DNA of 11,000 bases, taken from Larix sibirica (lineage: Eukaryota > Streptophyta > Pinopsida > Pinales > Pinaceae). Where the stretch lies: positions 5,988 to 16,987 of the forward strand of contig NWUY0300000297.1 of assembly GCA_004151065.3 (NCBI GenBank). The letters are read 5' to 3'. Shown one piece after another: positions 1-7,973 of the stretch; position 1 is the stretch's first letter; each line of letters begins with the position of its first letter. Position numbers and translations under genes: made by a program. The notes beneath the pieces are model-generated. The model was not told the DNA's origin and made no database searches. It saw only the letters and a list, made by a program, of their open reading frames with translations.

Positions 1-149
1 AATAAAAATTCAAATGAATACTACTATACAAAATATTTCAATTTCTGATGAATAATGGAATTAAACAAAAGAAAAATGAAATATAGATATTCTAGTGCGA
101 TGTCAGTAGTCACTGCTCACCAAACAAAAAAAATCAATGGTTCTTTTGA
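1..149. other. AT-rich sequence, nothing recognised
   Basis: This stretch is AT-rich, with no supported open frame on either strand and no repeat that I can link to the rest of the window. It leads into the motif cluster that begins near 150. Confidence 0.5.
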
Positions 150-715
150 TCATTTTAATCACACCAGTGCTCTCCAGTCAAAGTTGCATCGGTGGGTTTG
201 AGAGTATGTCGCATTGGATCACTTAAAACAACATAGTCCCAATGCAGTAAAATACTCGGTGCATGCCCAAGGAATTGTTCTATTATTATGCCCCAATGTG
301 CCACGATATATTAGTCGCACCATTAAATTTTAGAAATATAGCAATATTCAACATCCCAATCAACTTCATTAGTGTGTTTTCATTCAGTTATTGCATCAGT
401 GCTTCGTAATAGTTAGTAAGCACCGATGTTTTTCCATAGTTCATAAGCACCAAAGATACATTTAATATAAAGAATTGGTGCATGTATTGTTATAAAGAAT
501 TGGTGCTTTTTAATAGTTCGTAAGCACCTGTGCTACATTCAATATAAATCACCGATGCATATATTGTTATAAAGCACCAGTTTCGGTTAAAATTTTGGTG
601 CACACCGGTGCTATATGTAGTACCAAGCATCGATGCACAAATTTTGATGTGCACCAGTGCATGTATTGCTTTCAAAAGCATTGTTTCATTTTACGTTTGT
701 TAGCACTGGTGGTTT
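150..715. repeat. Cluster of a short GCACC(A/G)(A/G)TGC-like motif in both orientations
   Basis: A 9-10 base motif close to CACC(A/G)(A/G)TGC recurs about fifteen times in roughly 550 bases, in both orientations. Examples are caccagtgc at 162, gcatcggtg at 186, gcatcagtgc at 393, gcaccgatg near 420, caccgatgc near 551, gcaccagtgc near 651 and gcactggtg near 704. Around 600-611 the perfect palindrome gcaccggtgc occurs. Dense short motifs in both orientations are known near the ends of plant CACTA and hAT transposons, where they bind transposase. That this is such a subterminal region is inference: I see no clear terminal inverted repeat. The short frame at 490-681 (minus) lies inside the cluster and has no recognisable protein features. 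Confidence 0.55.
409..589. repeat. 77-bp tandem repeat, two near-full units plus a 27-bp partial unit
   Basis: The phrase atagtt(c/a)(a/g)taagcac starts units at 409, 436 and 513. The units at 436-512 and 513-589 have a period of 77 bases and share several blocks, such as tacatt(t/c)aatataaa and the later tgttataaag. The first unit is cut to 27 bases. Each unit carries copies of the GCACC-like motif, so local duplication probably helped build the larger cluster. Confidence 0.6.
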
Positions 716-734
716 AATTCAATAAAACACATTG

Positions 735-900
735 ATAAAAAAACCTCCGCAAAAGCCTCGGGACGTCGTGTTTTTATAGTTATAATACATTTCCATTACA
801 ACCACTGCTAAAACATCTAGTACCATTTGTGGAGGTTGTAGCAATTTTTTTTTGAGAATTTTGACCAATATTGTAATACTAAAAGCCTCTGCTAGTTGAA
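735..900. other. Possible decayed DNA-transposon end (aaaagcctc motifs)
   Basis: The motif aaaagcctc occurs at 751 and 881, with cctccgc just before the first copy and a related ctaaaacatctag near 808. In plant CACTA (EnSpm-like) elements, subterminal blocks often carry cctccgcaaaagcctc-type sequence; this is remembered family knowledge and not a search result. No CACTA terminus or 3-bp target duplication was identified, so the assignment is weak. Confidence 0.2.
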
Positions 901-1660
901 ACTTCCACCGAGTTCCAAGAGGGTCAAAGAGTAACGATTTTCATCAAACGAAATGTGGAGATGAACAATGCAATGAGCCAAACACAATGAATTTAATTTT
1001 GCAGCACGGTGATGCCATTAAAAAAATGAAAAACTATAGACTTGACTTAATCATGACATGGTAATGGTGAAATGTAACTTGGCGGACCTACCGAAGGGAT
1101 CAAACGTAGTTTTTTGGGGTGAAACAAGATATGCACACAACTATCACTTCAAAATGGACATGGTGCTGAACTGTCAAAATGACTAGGTGACAAACTTTAA
1201 TATATTCGTTTGATTCGCTATGTCCTAACACTTTGGAACCATATCCATGTTGAGATTCAACAAAATCTTTCCGTCGAATTGTGAGAAAGATTGTGGAAGC
1301 TCGTTATAAGTATAGAGAACTAGTAAGTTAATTGTGAAGTTGATGGTATTTCAATGTACGATAAATTATTAATGCCCCATTTAGGGATAGCCAAAATAAT
1401 TGAAGCAATTCATTAGGTGAGATGACTCTATGATGAGGAATGATGGTTAATGTATTTGTGGGATTTATAAACTATCATTTAGTGATTCATATATGAGAGT
1501 TTGAATATCAACTATGGGACAAAGTTGCCTGAAGGGGGAGAGTATATAATTCCCATTACATATAGGCTCATACACATTGTTATGGTATTTTACCTTCACT
1601 TATATACAAAAATGCTTGTGTCAATAGTTCATTATCTATCTTAGAACATTGGGATGAAGT
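901..1660. other. Unassigned; expected place of a Gypsy internal region but no pol motifs seen
   Basis: If the LTR-like sequence starting near 1676 is a 3' LTR, the element's integrase region should lie here on the plus strand. I find no integrase, chromodomain or RNase H motif in any frame, and stops are frequent. A second polypurine-like phrase (gaagggggagag, around 1529-1540) follows gggacaaagtt and parallels the gggatgaagtt preceding the real tract at 1666. The rest is AT-rich sequence I cannot name. Confidence 0.4.
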
Positions 1661-1665
1661 TTTCT

Positions 1666-1675
1666 AAAGAGGGGG
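1666..1675 (+). other. Polypurine tract next to an LTR start
   Basis: Aaagaggggg immediately precedes tgtatgtagtgccccgc. A purine run directly upstream of a TG-starting LTR is the plus-strand primer site of LTR retrotransposons, and the TGTAGTGCCCCGC-like start is typical of plant Ty3/Gypsy LTRs. The orientation implies that the element body lay to the left. Confidence 0.55.
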
Positions 1676-1823
1676 TGTATGTAGTGCCCCGCTTTTACTT
1701 AGAATTTGATTATTATCACGAAACTGCTATTTAGGGAATTCAATGACGAATGAACCGACCATGTGTGAAAACTAATTCTTTGATTGATAAGTGGGATGTT
1801 TTTAAGTTATTTATTTGAAATAA

Positions 1824-1920
1824 TGAAATCGTGATTTGATGATGATGATATGTTTATATTTCTATAAAGTTCTGAAATGATGATTTGATGATGGTCAAAT
1901 GATTGATGATACCATGAGAT
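1824..1920 (+). repeat. Partial 49-bp duplication rich in gatgat
   Basis: The phrase tgaaat(c/g)(g/a)tgatttgatgatg starts at 1824 and again at 1873, a spacing of 49 bases. It is followed by further gatgat runs that decay towards 1920. It lies in the U3-like part of the LTR and may be slippage or a duplicated enhancer-type unit. Confidence 0.4.
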
Positions 1921-2883
1921 TATGGATTGATGACTAAATGAATATAGATATGTTTATGCATAACATGTAATTTGATGGGTTTTCAAGTGTGATAGGAAAA
2001 GACAGGTACATGTGATGCAAGGTGGTATTGATATCGAGTGTATTCTGGATTTAGTCAGAGTATTCATGGCATGTGATGTTGACCTGATGTAATTAATATA
2101 TTATGTTTTATTTAGAAGGATTTGATATGCGTAGTGTTTATGTGTAGGTGCTGGATTTTGATTTCCAATCAGGCCACATCAGGTAACAGGGCTAAAAGGG
2201 AAGAAGATGTAAGACTAGTGATTACTCCATGCAGCAAGTTGAAAAGTGAGAGAGGATTTTTCTCATCAGATGCATGTTGTCGTGAGGGTAGGCCATGGAT
2301 TCAATCACTCATGAGGCTTAGAAATGGGGGGTGTGCAACAAGGAGTCAGTCGTATTCCCAAGGAACCAGTAATCTGTCAATAGGGACGGCCGGACTGAGT
2401 TAATGAGGTCTCAGTTGTCATACCAGTCCCCACCATGCAAGAGATATTTGAAGGGAATGCACAAAGCATGGAACCCTTAATATGATAGTTGCAATGAGAA
2501 TGTGACAGTAAAAGTAAAACTCTAAACGAGGGTAAGAATGTGTGTTTTAAAAGAATTAGGTTACTACAAATTTAGTACCATCATGCAAACACACAAAGTT
2601 AGGATAAATTATTAAATGCAAATAGGAATTAAATTGTGAGTAAAGAAAGAAAGAAATTAATTTATTTTGAAAACATAGTAACACCATGCTCACACACAAT
2701 TAGGAGAAATAGAAGGAATCATCTAAGAGAAAATCTAGGAGATTAGGTGAGAGAATCTCAAATTAAAAATTAGAAAATATGAATGAGGAGAAAAGTGACA
2801 CTTGGTGGGTGAATAATAAAATAAAAAGTAATTAAAATAATTTGGAATTATGCATGGATGAGATGCATGGCAAGTTACGAAAG

Positions 2884-2893
2884 CTATAAAAAG
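2884..2893 (+). promoter_or_regulatory. TATA box of the LTR-like sequence
   Basis: Ctataaaaag is a near-ideal plant TATA box. It lies inside the LTR-like sequence in the same orientation as the polypurine tract. Transcription would start about 25-35 bases downstream and run rightwards, towards the 24-bp repeats and the hAT fold-back. Activity is not shown by the sequence. Confidence 0.4.
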
Positions 2894-3199
2894 AAGGATA
2901 GATAATGAGGCTCTTATATCTATTTACCCTATTGTTGGACGACTTAGGTTATGTTGAGTTTAGACAATGACTGTTGAGGGTTTGGTTCATCACTGTATGA
3001 GGTAGGTTGGGAGCCTCTTAGTAGTAACCTATGTACCTTGGCTATGTTAGCGATTTGATCTGTCGTGTTTTGGAGGGCTGCATGCCACACTCAGTGGGAG
3101 AATCTCATCAGCGCAGTTAGACGCCTTCCTGAGGTATGGCGACTCCCATTCTTCAATAGGGAAGGTCATTTTTACTGTTCTGAATAGGGGCAAGTGTGA

Positions 3200-4057
3200 G
3201 ACTGGATGAATTGGGGCACAACAGGAAATGAAATGGATGGAGGTGAGGGATGCAAATGATGGAGGAGCTAGGGCACAATAGGGAGCAGGTGAATGGAGGC
3301 AAGGTAGGGCATGAAGACTGAAGGGAGAGGATGCGCCGATGGGTGGAAGTGTGAGGCTAGCTGCTAGGGTGGCGTGAAGATTGAAGGGAGAGGAAGTGTA
3401 GATGGGGGCAGCATGAGGATGCTTCCAGGGCTGCGTGAATGTTTGGAGAGAGTGTGCAGAATGGGGATGGATCTGTGTGGAGAGAGCAAAGAAGGAGCTG
3501 CATGCTGGATGGATGTGTTGTAGAGAGGAGTTGGCTACATGAAGGTTGCAGCATGAGGGGGGAGGAAGAGCTGCATGGAGATATTGGGGGAGAGATAAGT
3601 GTGCAGACAACCAAGGAAAGGGAACAACGTGAAGGAGGAGGGAAGGAGTTGGGGATGAATGGGAGCTGCAGGAAGGTAGAGATGGAGTTGGATATGGAGC
3701 AGGAGAGATGTGAGGTGGAAGGAATGCCCAACGTGGAAGCAAGGGGGAAGCAATGGTGAGCGTGGAGGGATGTGAAGTTTTTGGAATGGTGTTGCGTGAA
3801 GGAAGCAAATACATTGCGTCCCAGCAAAGGCAGCGTGAAGGGGGGAAGATGAAGCTACGTGCAGGTGGGAGGATGGAGCGGCGTGAATGCTGGACGAGTG
3901 GGAAGTGTGAAGACTGGAGGAGTGGGTAGCGTGAAGGATGGAGTAGTGGAGCAGCTTGGAGATTAGGGTTTGCAGGCTCCACGAGGCAGCTAGAAGAGAG
4001 TGTTGAAGTGAATGTTGTGTGTGGATGCTGGATGAGGGAAGCATGAAGATTGGGCTT
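3200..4057. repeat. Degenerate 24-bp minisatellite, purine-rich on the plus strand
   Basis: Five contiguous 24-base units run from 3830 to 3949, starting at 3830, 3854, 3878, 3902 and 3926. Each has the form g(c/a)(a/g/t)(g/c)(c/t/a)gtgaag...tgg. More degenerate units containing gtgaag or gcatga extend over much of 3200-4057. Read on the minus strand the core has an 8-residue period of the SSxLHAxx type, for example ILHATHSS then SLHTSHSS then SIHAAPSS. The minus strand is pyrimidine-rich, so stop codons are rare and all three minus frames stay open together around 3535-3827. That is why the long frames at 3047-4072, 3535-4311 and 3357-3827 exist. I do not call any of them a gene. Confidence 0.7.
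3961..3973 (-). promoter_or_regulatory. Telo-box-like AAACCCTAA
   Basis: The plus strand reads gattagggtttgc, so the minus strand carries aaaccctaa. This is the plant telo-box found in promoters and 5' leaders of many growth-related genes. Here it sits at the edge of the 24-bp repeat core with no gene attached, so it may be chance. Confidence 0.2.
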
Positions 4058-4798
4058 GTATGTAGAACCCATGGGTGGCCCAATTCCTCCCTGTTTAGAT
4101 ATGGAAGCGTCCCTACTGCCATGAGAAGGGGAATGCTAAGAAACTTGAGAAGATTCCTGAAAACTATGTGGTGTAGAGGAAGGAAATGATGATGTATCCT
4201 TAAACTGCTGATGCTGCTATTTTTGTGGCTCATAAAATGATACTTGACCAAGCTGCTGATGTTTGACAGATGCTGGTTTGAATGTAGTAGTGAGTTTTTC
4301 CTTGAATTCACTATTTATATCACTCCTCAATTGAACTTGTGTTGTTTGATGTGTCATATTTGCAGACCTCTGTTGTATTGGTACCAAAGAAGCCTGTGAA
4401 TTGAGCTGCTGTTGTTGAAAAACATTCTTGTTTGGTTCCGGAACCTAAGGTATTTGGGGTTGGGGTGACTGTTTCACATGTTGAATGGGCTGGACCAGAC
4501 AAAGAGAGATGTCTTGGATGAGATGGACATGAGGGAGTTTTTCATTTGTTGGCATGGGTTTGGGTGAGGCTGCAGTAAGGATATAGGTGTGGCTATCCTT
4601 GGTAAGTTTTTACTGGTGAGATTTAACTATATAAATGGCATTTTGTTGGTCCTGGTAAGGGAGGCCAAGAAGTAAGTCAACACAATCTNTGCATGTTTGA
4701 TTTTATTGCTCAATTCTTGCTAGATTTCACTGCAATTCTTCTTCATTGCTAATGATTTCAGTGTGAGACTTTCCCAGGCTCAATGATCTGTTATGTTA
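4058..4798 (-). pseudogene. Ty3/Gypsy-type pol fragment: end of aspartic protease and Gln-rich linker
   Basis: One minus-strand frame can be followed from about 4798 down to 4058 with about six stops. Around 4620-4680 it reads DLLLGLPYQDQQNAIY. This resembles the LLGRPWQYD-type block near the end of the retropepsin domain in plant Ty3/Gypsy polyproteins. It is followed, as in those proteins, by a K-x-x-x-x-YIL segment (KDSHTYIL). Next comes a Gln/Ser/Pro-rich stretch (QQQQLNSQASLVPIQQ and similar), as expected for a protease-reverse transcriptase linker. The catalytic D-T/S-G block and the reverse transcriptase are absent. The frame runs into the 24-bp repeats near 4058, where it probably ends at a junction. 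The 60-codon frame at 4320-4502 is a shifted shadow of it. Its orientation is opposite to the LTR, so it belongs to a different element or rearranged copy. An ambiguous base sits at 4689. The family assignment is from memory of motifs and is moderate. Confidence 0.42.
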
Positions 4799-4966
4799 TA
4801 GAATTTCACAATTGATACTCAATGTTAAAATTGACAAAATACTCAAAGTAAAACATTCTAAGTTCACTAGTCTAACATGATCCAAAAGTTGGCAAAATGC
4901 CAAAAGCAATACATAATATGCCAAAGAGCCAAAAATATAGCAATAAAAATTTAAAGTTAAAGATAA

Positions 4967-6330
4967 TCATAGAGTACAATCTTCAACTTCAAAGATATCC
5001 ATATATACTTGAGCTTCGTTAGTTATTGGACCTACATCATAATCACTACCACCATTAGATGCAAATCCATATAAGGATATACCAACCAACCCTAATTATT
5101 CTCATCATCATCAATTTGGGCAACATCTTCAAAATTCACATCTCATTATGTTGCATGTATTTTTAAATACTCAAATAGCTTCCTTAAAGAAGACGAAGAC
5201 TACTATGGACATAAAAAACTTCTCCACTCTCTTAAAGGTAAGCCTATACCTTTTAACAAAGTCAATAAAACTATAAGTGGACCAATTCCTTTGAGGAAAT
5301 GAGGAACTAGCGACCTAAGAAATCAATCGTGATGCAAGATTTCGAAGCTCCAAAACTTTGCCCCATACATTCTCGACCATCCAAGGGGTTTCTTCTGAGC
5401 ATAATGCTTGGTGTCCCTCTTTGCACGTTGAATGAATGTATGGGCGCTTAATGTACCAAAACCAATAAATTGCGTTTGTATCACATTTTCTTCATTAGAA
5501 GTATACATCTTACTTATGACATCGAAAAACCTCTGTTTTACCTCTTCATCATCAATATGTAGAATTCTAATTGGTCTTTCCATATACCACTTTGGATTAA
5601 AAACATATGTAGCCATGTGATTAGAGGTGTTGAGTTGGTTTCATTTCTTCTCTCTTTATCTTGTAGATTTCATTAAAAAAACTCCAAATTAGAGTTTCTT
5701 TGACGAATAACGCGTTTTACCTTGCCTACCATGCTATCAATACATTCATACATTTCTCCAAGAGAATGAGAAACTGAATCTGCATACCTGATCAACTCCA
5801 CAGTTGGAAATGTAAAAGAGACAGCATCTATGCAACCAAACCACCAATCCTTACTAAGAAGCATTTCTCTTATCTTCTTTGCCTAACGTGGCCTAGACTT
5901 AGTCCATGCATTCCACACTTGAAAAATAATAGTGGCTTATAAAGATCCATAAACTTCAACCATATGCTCAAGCAAAATGAAGTATCTGAAATATCTTATT
6001 TCTGCAGATTTTAAAAAAAAATTGAATACATCCTATAAATTGCCAAGGAAGCATGGTGGCTGCAAATGAATATTTGTGTATCACTTGCATCTGAAATAAT
6101 TTTTACAATCCACTCTATTTTGCCAATGTTTTTTAGGACATTGTTAAATGTATGCACACAACCAACAGTCCAAAAAAATATGCCTATATCAACTTTGAAC
6201 CACCAATCATGCGACTCTACAAATAAGTATTGCATCTACGATCACATGTACAACATTTAAATGACCAACCTCAGCAATTGCATCATTCAACAATTCAAAC
6301 ATGAAAGTCGCATCATTCACTTTTAAAGGC
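4967..6330 (-). pseudogene. hAT transposase fragment, left arm (C-terminal two thirds, broken)
   Basis: hAT transposases cut and paste hAT DNA transposons in the nucleus. Read leftwards from about 6330, this copy shows FMFELLNDAIAEVG and NVVHVIVDA (about 6245-6310), where the second catalytic Asp of the RNase H-like fold lies. Next is FFWTVGCVHTFNN with GKIEW (6110-6175), the C/DxxH region, but with Gly where the motif Cys should be. Then come TRY-like and WNAW segments, LLSKDWWFG near 5840, FNPKWY near 5590, and QFIGFGTLSAHTF then AQKKPLGW (5370-5480). The dimerisation block is VASSSFPQRNWSTYSF near 5265-5310. The conserved Glu before RNW is Gln (codon 5291-5293). Several stops and frameshifts break the frame. 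A stop lies near 4967-4969, shifted by one base from the likely original end. The open pieces at 5323-5616, 5673-5864 and 6011-6235 are all parts of this one pseudogene. Confidence 0.85.
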
Positions 6331-6340
6331 AATTAATTGC
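6329..6340. repeat. 12-bp perfect palindrome at the centre of the fold-back
   Basis: Gcaattaattgc is its own reverse complement and sits exactly where the two hAT arms meet. Outside it, similarity between the arms starts within about 20 bases (aaaa(a/g)tgaa on both sides) and the transposase frame can be read on each side. In RNA this would be the loop, so the hairpin would have almost none. Confidence 0.7.
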
Positions 6341-7822
6341 AGTGGAAAAATGAAGGATGATATTTTATGTTTGAAATGTTGAAGGATACAATTGATGAGG
6401 TTGGTCCTCCAAATATTGTACATGTAATCACAAATGCAACATAGGTTTGTAGAGCAAGGGGGTTCATGGTTCAAAGTCGATATACGCATGTATTTTGGAA
6501 TCATTGTTGTGTGCATGCCTTTAACAAAGTCTTCAAAGACATTGGCAAAATAGAGTGGACTGCAAAAAAGATTTCAAATGCAAGAGATGCACAAATGCTC
6601 TCTTGCAACCACCATAATTTCTTGGAAATTTATAGGATGTATTCAAAGGAAAAAATTTAACACCTGCAAAAACAAGATATGCCACATATTCCATTTGCTT
6701 GAGTGTATGGTTGAAGTGTATGCATATTTACAAGCCACTATTGTTTCTCAAGAGTGAAATACATGGATTGAGTCTAATTCACCTCAAGCAAGGTCAATGA
6801 GAGAAATGCTTCTTAGTGAGAATTGGTGGTTTAATTATAGATATGTTGTCTCCTTCACATCTCCAGTTGTGAAGTTGATCAGGTGTGCAAATTCAAATTC
6901 TCATGCTCTTTGAGTAATATATGAATGTATTGAAAGCATGGTGGAAAAAGTGAAGCATATCATTCGTCAAAAAAGCCCCTCTTTGAAGTTTTTCCACAAA
7001 ATCTACAAGAGAATAAAAAAGAAATAAAACAAACTCAACACCTCTCTTCACATCACTGCATATGCCCTTAATCCAAAGTGGTCAAGATGGAAAGATCAAA
7101 TAGAATTTTACCTATTGATGATGAAGAGGTAAAAAAAAGGTGTCTTGATGCCATAAGTACGATGTATGCTTTTGATGAAGCAAATGTGATACGGGAATAT
7201 TTTATTGATTTTGTTATGTGAAGCTCTCCTACATTCACTCAACATGCAAAGAGAGACATCAAGCATTATGCTCAAAAGAAACCCCTTGGATGGTGGAAAA
7301 TGTTTATTGATTTTGGTATGTGACGCTCTCCTACATTCACTCAACATGCAAAGAGGGACATCAAGCATTATGCTCAGAAAAAACCCCTTGGATGGTGGAA
7401 AATGTATAGGGGACAAAGTCCAAAGCTTCGAAATCTTGCCTCATGCTTGCCATCTCAAATTGTTAGTTCCTCAACTACTAAAAAGAATTGATACACTTAC
7501 AGTTTTATTGACTTTTGTTAACAAGCACATGCTTACTTCCAAGACGGAACAAAATTGATTATGTGCATATTAGTCTATGTCTTCGTTCAAGGATGCTACC
7601 TAAGTATTTAGAAGGATGTGTAGTAGGATGGGATGTGAATTTTGAAGATGCTACCCAAATTAATGAGGATCATCATTTGCAAAATGTGAGGTTGGTTGGC
7701 ATACCCTTAGATGGATTCGCATCTAATGGTGATGCTGATGATGATGTAGTTCCAATACCCAGTGAAGCTCAAGCCTAATGGATATACTTGAAGCTAAAGA
7801 TGTACTTTATGATCATCTTTAG
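6335..7822 (+). pseudogene. hAT transposase fragment, right arm (C-terminal two thirds, broken)
   Basis: This is the mirror copy of the left arm. In order it shows MFEMLKDTIDEVG with VHVITNAT and a stop (6369-6445), then VFWNHCCVHAFNK and KDIGKIEW (6493-6570). The C/DxxH motif is kept here (Cys 6505, His 6514). TPAKTRYATYSICL follows near 6660-6700, LLSENWWF near 6810, YECIESMVEKVKHIIRQ near 6920 and LNTSLHITAYALNPKW near 7035-7080. TQHAKRDIKHYAQKKPLGWW appears twice because of a tandem duplication. The dimerisation block near 7465-7510 reads SSSTTKKN then a stop then YTYSF, so the conserved Glu is Lys (7480-7482) and the Trp is a stop. After a frameshift the C-terminus is open at 7515-7778 (YLEGCVVGWDVNFEDA, then a tail rich in Asp). 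One base appears lost near 7775; the likely original stop is at 7820-7822. It cannot encode a working transposase. Confidence 0.85.
7201..7404 (+). repeat. In-frame 102-bp tandem duplication inside the right arm
   Basis: Positions 7201-7302 and 7303-7404 are two copies of a 102-base unit (34 codons) that differ at about five positions. The unit runs from tttattgatttt to tggtggaaaatg and covers the KRDIKHYAQKKPLGWW segment. The left arm has only one copy. The duplication is therefore specific to the right arm and, being about 95% identical, younger than the divergence between the arms. Confidence 0.9.
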
Positions 7823-7973
7823 CTTTATATTTTTATTTCTATAATTTGGCCCTTCGGCATTTTTTGATTATCTACTACTTTTTACATTTTGCCAACTTTT
7901 GGACTATGTTAGAATTGTCACATTAGTATGTATTACTTTGAGTATTTTGTCAATATTAACATTGAATATCAAT
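7823..7973 (+). other. 3' non-coding end of the hAT element, shared by both arms
   Basis: After the likely original stop, similarity to the left arm (4811-4966) continues through ttttgccaacttttgga and ttactttgagtattttgtcaat until atcaat at 7968-7973, where it ends abruptly. This marks the outer edge of the duplicated segment. It may be close to the hAT 3' end, but no terminal inverted repeat was recognised. Confidence 0.6.

Larger units (their letters stand above)
1676..3046 (+). mobile_element. LTR-like sequence of a Ty3/Gypsy retrotransposon, right end not located
   Basis: The left end is set by the polypurine tract and a TGTAGTGCCCC-type start, either TG at 1676 or TG at 1680. A good TATA box lies about 1.2 kb in, so U3 would be long and R would begin near 2915. 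I could not find the closing CA end, a primer-binding site or a second copy in the window, so it may be a solo or truncated LTR. The right end may instead lie inside or beyond the 24-bp repeat region (up to about 4057). The 93-codon open frame at 2122-2403 sits inside it and matches no protein I recognise; I treat it as chance. Confidence 0.45.
4811..7973. mobile_element. Fold-back: head-to-head inverted duplication of an hAT transposase 3' portion
   Basis: The left arm (about 4811-6334) and right arm (about 6335-7973) are reverse complements of each other over nearly their whole length. The outer 41 bases (4811-4851 against 7933-7973) match at 39 positions. The inner ends meet at the palindrome gcaattaattgc with almost no spacer. 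Each arm contains the same piece of an hAT transposase, from just before the VVHVI region to the stop codon, plus about 150 bases of shared 3' non-coding sequence. Neither arm has the N-terminal half. No hAT terminal inverted repeat or 8-bp target duplication was recognised at the outer ends. The arms differ by many substitutions, stops and frameshifts, so the duplication is old or the copies have drifted freely. The right arm is longer partly because of a 102-bp tandem duplication. Confidence 0.85.

Noticed and set aside
2122-2403. 93-codon plus-strand frame
   Set aside because: It lies inside the LTR-like sequence, has no motif I recognise and no upstream promoter of its own.
3439-3759. 106-codon plus-strand frame rich in Glu, Gly and Arg
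   Set aside because: It is the purine-rich complement of the same repeat and has no recognisable domain.
3047-4072. 341-codon minus-strand open frame, the longest in the window
   Set aside because: It coincides with the pyrimidine-rich 24-bp repeat, other minus frames are open over the same stretch, and the product is low-complexity Ser/His/Pro/Leu with no domain. Composition explains it better than coding.
5432-5620. 62-codon plus-strand frame
   Set aside because: It is antisense to the left-arm transposase segment that contains FNPKWY.
6066-6260. Plus-strand frame in the left arm, with a mirror counterpart at 6313-6516 (minus) in the right arm
   Set aside because: Both are antisense shadows of the same hAT segment. 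Their similarity to each other comes from the inverted repeat and not from a second gene.
7108-7416. 102-codon minus-strand frame with an internal repeat
   Set aside because: It is antisense to the right-arm transposase; the internal repeat is the 102-bp duplication read backwards.
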